A DNA stretch of 64,000 bases from Epilithonimonas xixisoli (lineage in GTDB: Bacteria > Bacteroidota > Bacteroidia > Flavobacteriales > Weeksellaceae): the NCBI RefSeq assembly GCF_004365655.1, contig NZ_SOEO01000001.1, positions 1,452,183-1,516,182 on the forward strand. The letters run 5' to 3'. Each line of letters starts with the position of its first letter. Position 1 is the stretch's first letter. The notes beneath the pieces were generated by a model, which made no database searches, was not told the origin of the DNA, and saw only the letters and a program-made list of their open reading frames with translations. Both the position numbers and the translations under genes were made by a program. Positions 8,825 to 18,772 of the stretch are shown here, piece by piece.

Positions 8825-10051
8825 TTAGTTAATTACTGGACCTGCACCTGTACTACCTGCCGCACAAGGCAAAATCACCAGACATACATTCCCTATATTA
8901 TTGGAAATATTGGCACTTGCGTTTGAGATATTACTTGCCGTATTTGTAAACGCTGCCGGATTACTGCCACAGCTAGCGTTCACTTGTCCAGGAGCACTGG
9001 TAACATTCACGGTAATAGTCGCTGTAGAACCAGCTGCCTGGTTATAACCGGATACTATAATAGACGTTCCGCCTCCAGGTGCTACAACCGATCCTCCTGT
9101 AAGCCCCGATACTACAACATTAGGCGTTGCAGCGATACGAAGACCACTAGGAAGAATATCTGTAAAAGCCAAACCTGTTTGCGCTGTGTTACCGGTAGAG
9201 GTATTGGTCAATGTAAAAGTATAAGTGGCAGTACCTCCTTGTCTGATACTGGAAGGAGAGACACTCTTGGTAAGTACACTTGGCACTGTTAGATAGAAAT
9301 CATCATAGATATAATAAACGGCTTGGTTATTAGCTAAGCTCGTAGTACCAGGTCTTAGTTGTCCAAAGGTAACAAATTGCTCAGTGCCGGTTGCTGTGTA
9401 TTGAAGCGTTGCTTTTACCCAATTATATCGAGATGTTGCGCCATATACATCTGTATTGGTATTAGGAATTAATACCCTGCCGACACCAAAATCATTTCTA
9501 ATGGAAGTATAACGAGGTGAAGTATTTCCAACAGTATTTGCTAATGTTGGCGCGGCAGTAGAAAATACAGCACCCAGATAACCTTGCTCATCACTTGGCA
9601 GGTCATAAAAAGTAATCCCTGCAGGCTGGTTGAACCTAGCTGGTTGGCTACCAAACAAGTGCGCCACATAGAAAGACAAAGTATAAGTCGCACCAGCTGT
9701 TAATGTACCGGAAAGTGGCATTGTCATATATTCTTTATAATCTGTAGCATTGATAGAGCTTCCTTTCATTTCCAAGAATGTCCCTGCATAAGCAGTTCCA
9801 CTTCTTGGCAATATTTTATCCGAAAGGTTGAAGCTCCCTTGGGTGTTAAAATAATCCGGAGTTCCTGCAAATGAGCCCATTGGATTAATCCATCCTGTAG
9901 CTCTGCTTAATTGGGAATAATTATCGGGAATTTGAGAATAGGTCTCATATCCCGGATTACTAATTCTATTCTGAGCATAGCTCAACATACTTGTCATTAC
10001 AGCAATCGCCGTAATAATTCTCTTGATGCTAAATGAAAACAGACGATGCAT
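8825..10051 (-). CDS. Secreted protein with DUF11-type adhesion repeat
   Basis: 408 residues. Signal peptide to about residue 27 (MTSMLSYAQ). Residues 30-250 look like a carbohydrate-binding-like beta domain (NPGYETYSQIPDNYSQLSRATGW, TYTLSFYVAHLFG). Residues 255-390 form a DUF11/conserved-repeat domain (LTKSVSPSSIRQGGTATYTF, LTNTSTGN, FTDILPSGLRI). It ends CAAGSTGAGPVIN with no T9SS sorting domain. Part of the minus-strand secreted gene set and probably co-transcribed with its neighbours. Confidence 0.75.
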   Translation of the reverse strand: MHRLFSFSIKRIITAIAVMTSMLSYAQNRISNPGYETYSQIPDNYSQLSRATGWINPMGSFAGTPDYFNTQGSFNLSDKILPRSGTAYAGTFLEMKGSSINATDYKEYMTMPLSGTLTAGATYTLSFYVAHLFGSQPARFNQPAGITFYDLPSDEQGYLGAVFSTAAPTLANTVGNTSPRYTSIRNDFGVGRVLIPNTNTDVYGATSRYNWVKATLQYTATGTEQFVTFGQLRPGTTSLANNQAVYYIYDDFYLTVPSVLTKSVSPSSIRQGGTATYTFTLTNTSTGNTAQTGLAFTDILPSGLRIAATPNVVVSGLTGGSVVAPGGGTSIIVSGYNQAAGSTATITVNVTSAPGQVNASCGSNPAAFTNTASNISNASANISNNIGNVCLVILPCAAGSTGAGPVIN

Positions 10052-10163
10052 AATATTATAAAATTTATTTATTATTAAAATTCCTTTTGATTTCGCCCAA
10101 ATACAAGTTGTATGTCACTCCGATTCAAAACTTAAAATTGGCATATTTGCGTATTTTGAATTA

Positions 10164-12578
10164 CTAAGATGTTTTTGAATTAAGAACCGGTGGTTCGGTT
10201 CCTGCAGGGCAAGCTCTCACTCCAAAGTTATAGTTACTCAAGCTGGAAGTGACTACCGTCGCAGAGATGATACCATCTGGTGTTCCGTCTCCGGAGCCTG
10301 TGTTGTTATTCTTGTTCTCTCCTGTCGTTACCCATCCCGGGATGGTGTGATTGATAGGTGTTGTTGAGATATTAGACCCTATCGAATAAACATTAGATGA
10401 AAGATGCAATGTATAGTTTTGGTTAGTCCCAACATTGATGCTGTAAGCTCCGTTGGACGCTACTGCAACACTGTTTACAATGACACCACTACTGTTTACC
10501 AAATAAACATAACTTGTTCCTGCGGAGATTCCTGATTCTCTACTGTCAATTACTGTATTGGCATTAATATCGTTAAAAACAGTACCTGAAATCGTAGGAC
10601 AAGCTGCAATCACAACATCTACATCATCATAACCTGTACAAGTTCCTGTAGTAATAGTCCATCTTAGGGTATAAGTTCCTGGAAGTGTCATTCCAGTAAC
10701 AGTCGTGTTATACAATGAAGCATTAGCAAATACCGGTGTAGCTCCAGAAGGGGCTGATACCACTGTCCACGCACCCGTTCCCGGTGTAGGATTGTTACCT
10801 GCCAATGTCACCGCGGTGTTACAGATTACATTCTGATCACTTCCTGCATTGGCATTGACTTGTGGCGATACAGTAATAGTAAATGTTCCTTCAAGCGATG
10901 TTCCGGAACAAGCATATTCTCTATCTAAAAATGGACCTACTCCTCCAGCATTAGGCACTGCTTTTATATTGAATGTATAAGCACCCGGAGTTGTTAGATT
11001 ACCAATTACTGTAGAAGTACTGGTAAGTGTTCTTAAATTGGCAGCCTCAAATGTAGGGATACCTGATCCTGCTGGTTTTGAAACCACTGTAAAATCGTAT
11101 CGTCCACGGAAATCTTGAAAATAACTACTGTTAACCACACCTTGATAAACGGCGGGCAAAGGAACAGTTGCGGTTACGACTCCAGTCCCGGGATAACACA
11201 CAACCATATTGTTTACACTGACATTAGGACGCGCACCATCAGATATATGAATATAATATTCCTGAGAAAGTTGAGTTCCACAAGGTGTACTTGTCGCTAG
11301 ATTAAATCTATAAGTTCCGACTCGCCATCCGCCTGCTGGAGGCGTAACAGTTGCACTTCTATCTCTTGTTCCATTACCTGCTGTCACAATACTGGGTGCT
11401 CCACCTGGAGGTATTATCCCATTTGGTATTACTGTTGTTACAAGTGTTGGAGAATCCGCAGCATTGATAGTGAACCTGAAAGTAATCGGCGTTGTGCTTC
11501 CTGCCATATTACATTGAACTTCTCCACCAGTACTGCTGGCATAATAAGTTGTCATTTGCTTCGGTTCAGAAGCTACCGAAAAAAAAGGATAGCTCGGGAG
11601 AAGACCAGGATAAGTATAGGTAATAACAGGAGTTGTGTAAGTCCCTCCCGCTGCATTTGTAATTGTAAATGTAATTCTATAATCACCAGGTACAGTTACA
11701 CCATTAAGCCATATGTTACCATTATTAAAATTTCCATAAGTGATATTGCCACCAGATGGCTGGCTAATAACATTCATAGTTATGATAGTGTTATTATTTG
11801 TACTACCAGCAGCACCATTAGTTGTTGATGAAAATATAGGGGACGTACTGGAAAACGGAAGATACTTCTGCTCTGTACTGTTCCAACATCTGGAATAGGT
11901 AGTTGGTACTACTATCTGCGGATTAGGAATAAAACGAACAATAGCTGTATCTTCATAATAACAATTCGGATTAGTAATTGAAGTGATTCTTAAAGTGACC
12001 ACATATGCGGGATCCTCATTGTGATCTGCTTTTTTTGTAAGAGTAAAACTCGTAGAAGCAGAAGTAGGAGATCCAAATGTCGCATTGGTATTAACAGTAG
12101 TTCCAAAATATTCTCTTCTCCAGATATTATAAGCACTCCATTGTGCTGTATATCCCGCAGGAACTACACCCGTTAAGTTGACAGTACCTACAGTAGCAAG
12201 AGTAGTCGTTTGATCTGCACCTGCAGTAAAAGTAGAAGCATCTCCTGGTGCTGTAATGGTCACGTCTGAACTGGTAGGACCTGTATTACAAGTCTGAGAA
12301 ATACGGAATACGTAATTCCCAGGATAGGTCAAACCGGTAACATTAGGCTTATAAGCATTGATATTACTAATGACAGGATCTGGTGCACCCGCAGGTTTGG
12401 ACACCAAACTCCACGTAGGATTTCCTACTGCGTCACCACTTACGCTTCCATCCAGCGTATAAGTGGTTCCGCATATAGTGCCACTTGCACCTGCATTCAC
12501 AGTACACTGTGCAGAAATCGAGACAGATCCTGTTACCAGGAATATGAAGAATAAAATGTATGTTTTAAAAAATTTCAT
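10164..12578 (-). CDS. Large secreted PKD-like/SdrD-B-like surface protein
   Basis: 804 residues. Signal peptide to about 24 (FLVTGSVSISAQ). Repeats with the pattern AG(A/S)...CGTTYTLDGS...GNPTWS...P...TGLTYPGNYVFR occur at about 25-120 and again near 575-655 (NAGSDQNVICNTAVTLAG, GTYTLRWTI); these are PKD/Ig-like modules. Residues about 660-795 form an SdrD B-like domain (ISGTVFNDINANTVIDSRESG, YSINVGTNQNYTLHL). It ends CPAGTEPPVLNSKTS, similar in style to the end of the 8825 gene product. No C-terminal type IX sorting domain is recognisable. Confidence 0.75.
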   Translation of the reverse strand: MKFFKTYILFFIFLVTGSVSISAQCTVNAGASGTICGTTYTLDGSVSGDAVGNPTWSLVSKPAGAPDPVISNINAYKPNVTGLTYPGNYVFRISQTCNTGPTSSDVTITAPGDASTFTAGADQTTTLATVGTVNLTGVVPAGYTAQWSAYNIWRREYFGTTVNTNATFGSPTSASTSFTLTKKADHNEDPAYVVTLRITSITNPNCYYEDTAIVRFIPNPQIVVPTTYSRCWNSTEQKYLPFSSTSPIFSSTTNGAAGSTNNNTIITMNVISQPSGGNITYGNFNNGNIWLNGVTVPGDYRITFTITNAAGGTYTTPVITYTYPGLLPSYPFFSVASEPKQMTTYYASSTGGEVQCNMAGSTTPITFRFTINAADSPTLVTTVIPNGIIPPGGAPSIVTAGNGTRDRSATVTPPAGGWRVGTYRFNLATSTPCGTQLSQEYYIHISDGARPNVSVNNMVVCYPGTGVVTATVPLPAVYQGVVNSSYFQDFRGRYDFTVVSKPAGSGIPTFEAANLRTLTSTSTVIGNLTTPGAYTFNIKAVPNAGGVGPFLDREYACSGTSLEGTFTITVSPQVNANAGSDQNVICNTAVTLAGNNPTPGTGAWTVVSAPSGATPVFANASLYNTTVTGMTLPGTYTLRWTITTGTCTGYDDVDVVIAACPTISGTVFNDINANTVIDSRESGISAGTSYVYLVNSSGVIVNSVAVASNGAYSINVGTNQNYTLHLSSNVYSIGSNISTTPINHTIPGWVTTGENKNNNTGSGDGTPDGIISATVVTSSLSNYNFGVRACPAGTEPPVLNSKTS

Positions 12579-12641
12579 CGTGTGTAATTTTAATAATAAA
12601 AAATAAGCGGTTTATTTTCTTTTAACTAATCTATTGTTTGA

Positions 12642-15164
12642 TTAATCCGGGCAAGCTGGAGTGGTGAAACAATGCCAAGCCATAGCTGTATCTCCATCTT
12701 TCAAAGTGTAAATCTTCAAACACTTATTCGTGATATCATAAACCATCATTCCTTCTACAAAGTTGGCTGCGCTAATTCCCACTGGAACATCAGGTGTCAA
12801 AACATTGTTATCAGCATCCGAGAATGCTACACGGTTTGGTACAAAAGCTTTTGTTTTGGATTCCAAAGCAATGTGTCCACCTTTTCTTACCATTGGCCAG
12901 TTATCACCTTGCTCTACACCAGCCCTTCCTAGAGAAGAAATCCCTACTTTGGTATCTAGAGTAGCTCCTCCAGTTGTTGCTCCTGGCTTGTAACAAGCAC
13001 TGGAACATTCAGAATCTATAGCTACCAATACTGGTGTACCAGCAGGAGAATAGCAATTGTTTAGCGAGTCATAGAAGAAAGGAAAATATATCCCTTCACC
13101 GACTGCATTAGGATTTAATATTTTTCCTACGGGATTATTTTCCGGAAACCACTCCACCACTGATCCTGCTGGTGGCGTAGCTTGTGGAAGGCTTGTAAGA
13201 TCTATCCTTGTATAGTTGCAACAAGTATTAGAAACCACTACTATTTTAGTACCCGGGCTATAGCAATTACTTGCCGTATTACGGTAGAATATCCAATAAT
13301 TGGTAGGCGTGGTGGTTGCCATTACTATCCCACTACTAATCAAAGTAGAGGCAGATGGCGTTGCAGAAGTATGCCACTCTGCAACTGATCCTGACGGCGC
13401 TGTCCCAATATCAAATCGAGTATTCAAATTAACAGAAACCGGATCTGCAGCAGAACAGTTTTCTACGTTAACCAAGGCCGTTGGAGAAGTAGAAGTACAT
13501 CCAGTGCTGTTCCCTACAACAACATAATAATACATTGTACCCAGAGTATTAGTTGGTGGCGTATATATTTCCGTATTGGCTGCTGGAATCAGTGTCCCTC
13601 CTGTATTGCTATTGGAAGTATTACTATACCATTGGTAAGTCGTAAGCGGTCCATTGCCACCAGCAGTAATTGAAAGATCATACGGCGTACTGTTTAGCGT
13701 TATAGTCTGTGATGGAGGTCCTAATGTCAGAAAGCTTGGCGCTGAAGTGACAGTCATTGGCACTCTTGGAGATGAAGTTACAGAACCACAAGAATTTGAT
13801 ACTGTCACATAGTAATATCTCGTAGAAAATGGATAATCTGTAGGAGGCGTATAGCTACTGGATGTTGCTCCAGAAACTGTGATAAGGATTCCCCCAGAAG
13901 CGGCTGTGCTATAATACCATTGATACGACGTAGCATTAGTTGCAGTAACTGATAGTGCAGTAAACGTTCCATTTACACAGACATTTTGTGGTGTCGTGGG
14001 TTGCGCAGTAATAACAGGAGACGGTGTGACAGTAACTCCTCTAACATTAGAAGCTGTAGAGCACCCAGATGAATTTGTAATAACTGCATAGTAATAGGTT
14101 GTTCCTGGTGTATTGGACGCAGGAGGAGTATAAGTTGAGGATGTTGCACCACTAATGGCTGTTCCTCCGGAGTTAGTGTTGGTTGTATTAGAGTACCATT
14201 GATAAGTTACGCCAGTTGCAGATACAGAGAGAGTGGTTGGTGTAACATTTTGGCATACAGTCTGTGTGCCTGCGGTTAAGTTAGTCGTGAAAGTGGGGCT
14301 ATTTTCAACGGTTACGTCATTGCCAGCTGGCATATAACAGTTGGAGCCCGAATTGTAATAATATGGGGTATAAGTTCCGCTGGATATTGCATTTTCAGTA
14401 ACATCATTTGCACCCTGTAACCATCTCAAGCTTAACCCAGTAGGTGTAGAGCCCGTGACATTCGGTGTCAAAGCAGATCCTACTGTTCCAGAAAGATTAG
14501 AGATACAAACATTGGGTGTGCTATTTGGTATAGGGCTTAGAAATAGTCTGGGGTTATCCAAATATAAATCAGTACAAGAAGCACTCGTTCTCCATGCATA
14601 ATACTTGACCGTATAAGTTCTACCCGGTTGCATTTTGTATCCATCGGGCGTACTATCTACGTTAAAATTGTTGATCAGAGTAGAATTGATTAATGTTGTC
14701 TCAACATTTGTTGAATTATCTATAATGGCAATTCGCAAGTAATATGCTAGTCTATCTACAGCAGTAGCAGGAGTATTTAATACGCCATCATAAGCTGCAA
14801 TTGATGCTGAGAATCTAGTTGGATATAAAATGGGAGAATTAGTTGCCGTTGTTATAGTATAACTGTAATATACACTTGCATTATAAGACGTTCCTATGCC
14901 TGTTTTTCTGAACAAAGTAGCATCCCCCATTCTAATTGAGCAGAATGTTTGATTGTAGGAATTGACAAAGGTTCCGCCTGATATATTTGAAACTGTAATA
15001 AATGGTGATAAATTGGTCGTTTGGAAATTCCTAAATCGATCTGACGCATTGTCAGCAAAGAATGTAATAGTTTGTGGATTATTGGAACATATTGTCTGCG
15101 AATATTGCAGGACGCCCGTAACCAAAAGCATAATTTGAAAGATTTTTTTAATAGATTTCATCAT
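12642..15164 (-). CDS. Large secreted Ig-like repeat protein with conserved C-terminal module
   Basis: 840 residues. Signal peptide to about 25. N-terminal beta domain (25-205), then three kinds of repeat: a NCYxPAG module at about 215-285, 635-690 and 695-760, and Ig-like units at about 290-560 (YQWYSNTTNTNSGGTAISGA, TYTPP, TTYYYAVITNSSGC). The last 100 residues (GISSLGRAGVEQGDNWPMV, GHIALESKTKAFVPNRV, EGMMVYDITNKCLKIY) are a module I recall at the end of many exported Chryseobacterium proteins. First gene of the minus-strand secreted cluster. It could be an adhesin or gliding/biofilm surface protein; no catalytic motif is seen. Confidence 0.78.
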   Translation of the reverse strand: MMKSIKKIFQIMLLVTGVLQYSQTICSNNPQTITFFADNASDRFRNFQTTNLSPFITVSNISGGTFVNSYNQTFCSIRMGDATLFRKTGIGTSYNASVYYSYTITTATNSPILYPTRFSASIAAYDGVLNTPATAVDRLAYYLRIAIIDNSTNVETTLINSTLINNFNVDSTPDGYKMQPGRTYTVKYYAWRTSASCTDLYLDNPRLFLSPIPNSTPNVCISNLSGTVGSALTPNVTGSTPTGLSLRWLQGANDVTENAISSGTYTPYYYNSGSNCYMPAGNDVTVENSPTFTTNLTAGTQTVCQNVTPTTLSVSATGVTYQWYSNTTNTNSGGTAISGATSSTYTPPASNTPGTTYYYAVITNSSGCSTASNVRGVTVTPSPVITAQPTTPQNVCVNGTFTALSVTATNATSYQWYYSTAASGGILITVSGATSSSYTPPTDYPFSTRYYYVTVSNSCGSVTSSPRVPMTVTSAPSFLTLGPPSQTITLNSTPYDLSITAGGNGPLTTYQWYSNTSNSNTGGTLIPAANTEIYTPPTNTLGTMYYYVVVGNSTGCTSTSPTALVNVENCSAADPVSVNLNTRFDIGTAPSGSVAEWHTSATPSASTLISSGIVMATTTPTNYWIFYRNTASNCYSPGTKIVVVSNTCCNYTRIDLTSLPQATPPAGSVVEWFPENNPVGKILNPNAVGEGIYFPFFYDSLNNCYSPAGTPVLVAIDSECSSACYKPGATTGGATLDTKVGISSLGRAGVEQGDNWPMVRKGGHIALESKTKAFVPNRVAFSDADNNVLTPDVPVGISAANFVEGMMVYDITNKCLKIYTLKDGDTAMAWHCFTTPACPD

Positions 15165-15750
15165 TAAGTGTGTTTAGATTATTATTCTCAATGCCAATCT
15201 AATTTGTGTCACAAGAGGTGGAATAGAGAGATAATTATTTCTCGAAAAAATAAGCTAACGCATAGCAATCACAAGCCAAGATGTGGATGTGATATGGGCA
15301 ATTGATTATAGTATTGCATCAATTGCTCTTTCAGAAAGAGAGTATAAATTCATCATGTAAGTGTGTTGTATTTGTTATGTGTTTTAAAATAGCACTACAA
15401 AAAGTGATATTTTCTGCGTGCAATAATAAGAGAACAATGAAAAAAGGACAATTAAATGATAGCAGAAATGCAGAAAAACAGCAATCAAAATTCTATAATT
15501 TTAGCCTATTTTAAAATCAGTATTTTACAAATAAAGACTACTGATTATTAATATTTTAAATTAATATACATACAGAATAATATCCGAATAAATGTTTCAT
15601 TATATTCGCAAATAGGGATTGGTATTTTTACTTTTGAAAAACTAAATTAAGTCCCTAAAACTAAATTTAATCTAAACAAAAAAACACAATTGAATATTTT
15701 CATCAATCTGTAGATGATCCCTTATAAATATCTAAGAAAATCAAACCTTT
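15165..15750. other. Intergenic region, 586 bp, no gene supported
   Basis: AT-rich divergent region between the secreted cluster (minus) and a TPR/AraC regulator (plus). The only open frame (15302-15514, 70 codons) has no recognisable content. The position suits promoters for both sides and possible binding of the adjacent regulator. Confidence 0.4.
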
Positions 15751-17424
15751 ATGTATAAAAAAAGATTGTTCTTTTTTTTGAGTTTTTTTATAATCTCTCA
15801 ATCTGCTGACGCACAAGAACTAAACCTAAATGAAAAAGCGGTATTAAGTAGTTATAACAAAAATTCTGATAACGTAAACCAAATAAAAAAACTATACCTC
15901 TACTCCAAGAAAAAAAATTACAAACAAGGAACCTTAGCCGGACTGCTGGAATTACAAAAACATTATCTCGTAAGTGGCAACACTACTCTTTCTTTAAAAT
16001 TCAGTTATGAAGCAGAGAAGCTGGCAAAAGAGATACAAAACAATGAGTCGCTGAGTTCCATATATCTCTACCGCGGACAAGCCTCTGCAAGATTGGATTT
16101 ATACAAAGAGGCAAAAGAGAATCTACACAAATCCGTTGCTTATAGTCAAAAAATAACGGATAATGTTGAAAAGCAACTGCAACTAAGCACCATCTATGCA
16201 AATTTTGCAGGAATGTATGAAGGTAATGAACATGATTCCATCTCACATTACCTTCAAAAAAGTCTTGAAGCTGTACAAAGCGCCCCAACAGAAAGATTAA
16301 CCGATCTACAAAAAGACAATTACTATAAGCTTCTAATGACTGCATATAGCAATATGGGAATGCTGTACACCTATATTGTTCAACCTGCAGATCTTGACAA
16401 AGCGGAGCCATACTTTCAGAAAGTACTAGAATTTTCTAAAACTGCACCCAAATATTTTGAAGCAAATGATCTCGAAACATATAAAGCTGTCGGAGTTTTC
16501 TACAGCAGAAAAAAAGATTTCAAAAAAAGTATCGAATTTTTAGAAAAAGCAGTACAGATTGAAAAACACAAAAACAATCCCAGAATGCGTTTGCTCCTGT
16601 ATAAAGAAATTAAGGATTCCTACGAATCTTTGAGCAACCTTCCTAAACAAAACGAATATCTGGAACTCTACTCCAGCCTAAATGACAGCATTAACAGAGC
16701 TGATAAAAAATCCATCATAGAAGAATCCAGAGACACGATCAAAAAATCTGCAGAAACTACAAAATTGAATCAAAGCAGAGATTTGAAAAGCATCATTCTC
16801 ATTGCATCCGCCTTAGTTCTTATTTTGGTTCTAGTCATTTGGATTGCTTTTTACAGAAGAAATCAGAAAATTAAAAAAAGCTACTCGACATTGATAGAAA
16901 AGCTGGAAAAGGAAAAAGACAATCAAAAATCCAATTTCAACATTATCAATGACATTATTGAAGACATTGAAGAAACTGTAACAACAATTGATATTAATCC
17001 GACTGAATATCAAGACAATAATAATGTCAATCCAAAAGTAGCAATCTCCAACGATACAGAAAGGAAAATTTTGAAAAAACTGAATGCCTTTGAAGATTCT
17101 AACAAATTCTTAAAAAAAGAGATCAGTTTATCCTCTATGTCTCATCAAATCAATACCAATCCGAGATATCTTTCGGATATTATCAGGACTCACAGAAATC
17201 AAAATTTCAACAGCTATATCAACAGTCTGAGAATCAACTACATTGTCCAAAAACTTTACAACGAACCAAAATATAGAGAATATAAAATCAGCTATCTTGC
17301 GGAAGAATGTGGCTACACGTCGTCTCAGGTTTTTGTAATTGCCTTCAAAAAAGAAACAGGTTTCACGCCTTCCTATTTTCTTGATAATCTTAAAAATGAC
17401 CAATTAAATATTGCTAATGTTTAG
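15751..17424 (+). CDS. Membrane-anchored TPR/AraC-HTH regulator, dispersed paralogue
   Basis: 557 residues with signal peptide (MYKKRLFFFLSFFIISQSADAQ) and TPR-type helices at about 25-340 (NYYKLLMTAYSNMGMLYTYIV, FYSRKKDFKKSIEFLEKAVQI). A membrane helix lies at about 348-370 (IILIASALVLILVLVIWIAFY), followed by an AraC HTH at about 440-550 (MSHQINTNPRYLSDIIRTHR, CGYTSSQVFVIAFKKETGFTPS). Same architecture as the three tandem genes at 1130-5994, but its HTH end is clearly diverged, so it is not part of their sequence homogenisation. It lies divergent to the secreted-protein cluster, so control of that cluster is a reasonable guess. Confidence 0.85.
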   Translation: MYKKRLFFFLSFFIISQSADAQELNLNEKAVLSSYNKNSDNVNQIKKLYLYSKKKNYKQGTLAGLLELQKHYLVSGNTTLSLKFSYEAEKLAKEIQNNESLSSIYLYRGQASARLDLYKEAKENLHKSVAYSQKITDNVEKQLQLSTIYANFAGMYEGNEHDSISHYLQKSLEAVQSAPTERLTDLQKDNYYKLLMTAYSNMGMLYTYIVQPADLDKAEPYFQKVLEFSKTAPKYFEANDLETYKAVGVFYSRKKDFKKSIEFLEKAVQIEKHKNNPRMRLLLYKEIKDSYESLSNLPKQNEYLELYSSLNDSINRADKKSIIEESRDTIKKSAETTKLNQSRDLKSIILIASALVLILVLVIWIAFYRRNQKIKKSYSTLIEKLEKEKDNQKSNFNIINDIIEDIEETVTTIDINPTEYQDNNNVNPKVAISNDTERKILKKLNAFEDSNKFLKKEISLSSMSHQINTNPRYLSDIIRTHRNQNFNSYINSLRINYIVQKLYNEPKYREYKISYLAEECGYTSSQVFVIAFKKETGFTPSYFLDNLKNDQLNIANV

Positions 17425-17626
17425 ATATCAAATTCCAAAAGTTATTTTTGAAAAAGTTATGAATATGAAAAAATATCAAACTTATGAAAAACACCTGAAG
17501 CCAGCCGAGCAAAAAACAATTTATCAGCCTTAAAATTAATTTTAGAAAAAAATTAAAACGACTTAGCACCATAAAAATAGGAATATTGCGGCTAAAAAAT
17601 TAGTTTAAAATCCTTATTTTTGTATT

Positions 17627-18136
17627 ATGGAAAAAGTGGTTTTGGTAAATCCAAATGACGAAGTTTTGGGACAAATGGAAAAAATGCAAGCTCACGAAAA
17701 TGGGCTTTTGCATCGTGCATTTTCCGTGTTTCTGTTCAATAACCAGGGCGAAATGCTTTTGCAAAAACGCGCAAGCGGAAAATACCATTCGCCAAACCAA
17801 TGGACCAACGCTTGTTGCTCACATCCAAGACTCAATGAATCTTATCTTGATGCAGCCAAAAGACGCACAAAAGAAGAACTGGGAATCGATTGTGAGTTGA
17901 CGGAAAAGTTCCATTTTATTTATAAAGCAGACGTTGGAGACGGACTTTGGGAACACGAATTAGATTATGTTTTCACGGGAAATTTCTCGGGAGAATTTGA
18001 TTTGAATGCAGAAGAAGTTTCAGAAATCCGTTATGTTTCTATCCCGAATCTTGAGAAGGAAATCAATGAAAATCCTGAGCATTTTACAGAATGGTTTAAA
18101 ATCATCTGGGCGGAATATCGCAATCAGTTGAATTAG
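17627..18136 (+). CDS. idi: Isopentenyl-diphosphate delta-isomerase, type 1
   Basis: 169 residues, normal length for the bacterial type 1 enzyme, which interconverts IPP and DMAPP in the cytoplasm using divalent metal. Visible family features: His23 and His29 (AHENGLLHRAFS), the TNACCSHP motif with the active-site Cys at about 63-64, a degenerate Nudix box (RRTKEELGI), and the acidic pair in WEHELDYV (about 109-111). TATTTTTG at 17615-17622 is a good -7 element only 5 bp before the ATG, so the mRNA may be nearly leaderless. It stands alone as a transcription unit. Confidence 0.95.
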   Translation: MEKVVLVNPNDEVLGQMEKMQAHENGLLHRAFSVFLFNNQGEMLLQKRASGKYHSPNQWTNACCSHPRLNESYLDAAKRRTKEELGIDCELTEKFHFIYKADVGDGLWEHELDYVFTGNFSGEFDLNAEEVSEIRYVSIPNLEKEINENPEHFTEWFKIIWAEYRNQLN

Positions 18137-18189
18137 TTGATAAAAAACGAAAATAGTTATTTGTTCAATCAAATCTTGTAAAACACACA

Positions 18190-18705
18190 ATGAAATATGT
18201 CCAAATTAGCTTGAAAAATTTATTTATAATCTATGTTTTTTCAATTGCTATTTTAGCATTAATTTGTAAATATTATTTTCAAATAATTGATGAAAAAAGT
18301 CTGCACAATGCATTTTATAAATACATTTCTGTCTCCTTCGTAATAATATTTTCATCGTTAGTAGGTGTAATTTGTTATAAATTTGGGTTTGATAATAAAG
18401 AAAATAAATTTTTGCTGAGAATTATTGGTTATTTTTCATTTATCGGCGTAGTCATTTTTATCAATATCTGTTTTTGTTTTATTTTTTTAGTTTCATTTAA
18501 TTCAATTTTAAGAAAATCAAATGAAACATATTCATTTCATGGTCATATTACCAAAGTTGAAAGTTATAAATTATCAACTACTATTAGCTTATATGATAAA
18601 TCTTTAAAAGAAACAAAGAACTTTTCAGTTAACAAAGATTACACGGTAGGCGAATATGTAACATTCCATCTTAAAAAAGGAAAATTCGATATTTATTATA
18701 ATTAA
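18190..18705 (+). CDS. Hypothetical membrane protein
   Basis: 171 residues. Three hydrophobic helices (about 10-30 IIYVFSIAILALICKYYF, 45-65 VSFVIIFSSLVGVICYKF, 78-105 IGYFSFIGVVIFINICFCFIF) are followed by a C-terminal soluble tail with alternating strands (HGHITKVESYKLSTTISLYD, YTVGEYVTFHLKKGKFDIYY). No family was recognised. Its very low GC compared with idi suggests a different history, but this is an impression. Confidence 0.6.
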   Translation: MKYVQISLKNLFIIYVFSIAILALICKYYFQIIDEKSLHNAFYKYISVSFVIIFSSLVGVICYKFGFDNKENKFLLRIIGYFSFIGVVIFINICFCFIFLVSFNSILRKSNETYSFHGHITKVESYKLSTTISLYDKSLKETKNFSVNKDYTVGEYVTFHLKKGKFDIYYN

Positions 18706-18772
18706 ATAATTTAAAACCACAAAAGTTCAATCCCGAAAATATTGCTTAACTTTATTATCAAAACTTAATACA

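Noticed and set aside
15302..15514. 70-codon plus-strand frame in the 15.2-15.7 kb intergenic region
   Set aside because: No recognisable domain, atypical composition, no clear ribosome-binding or promoter context.
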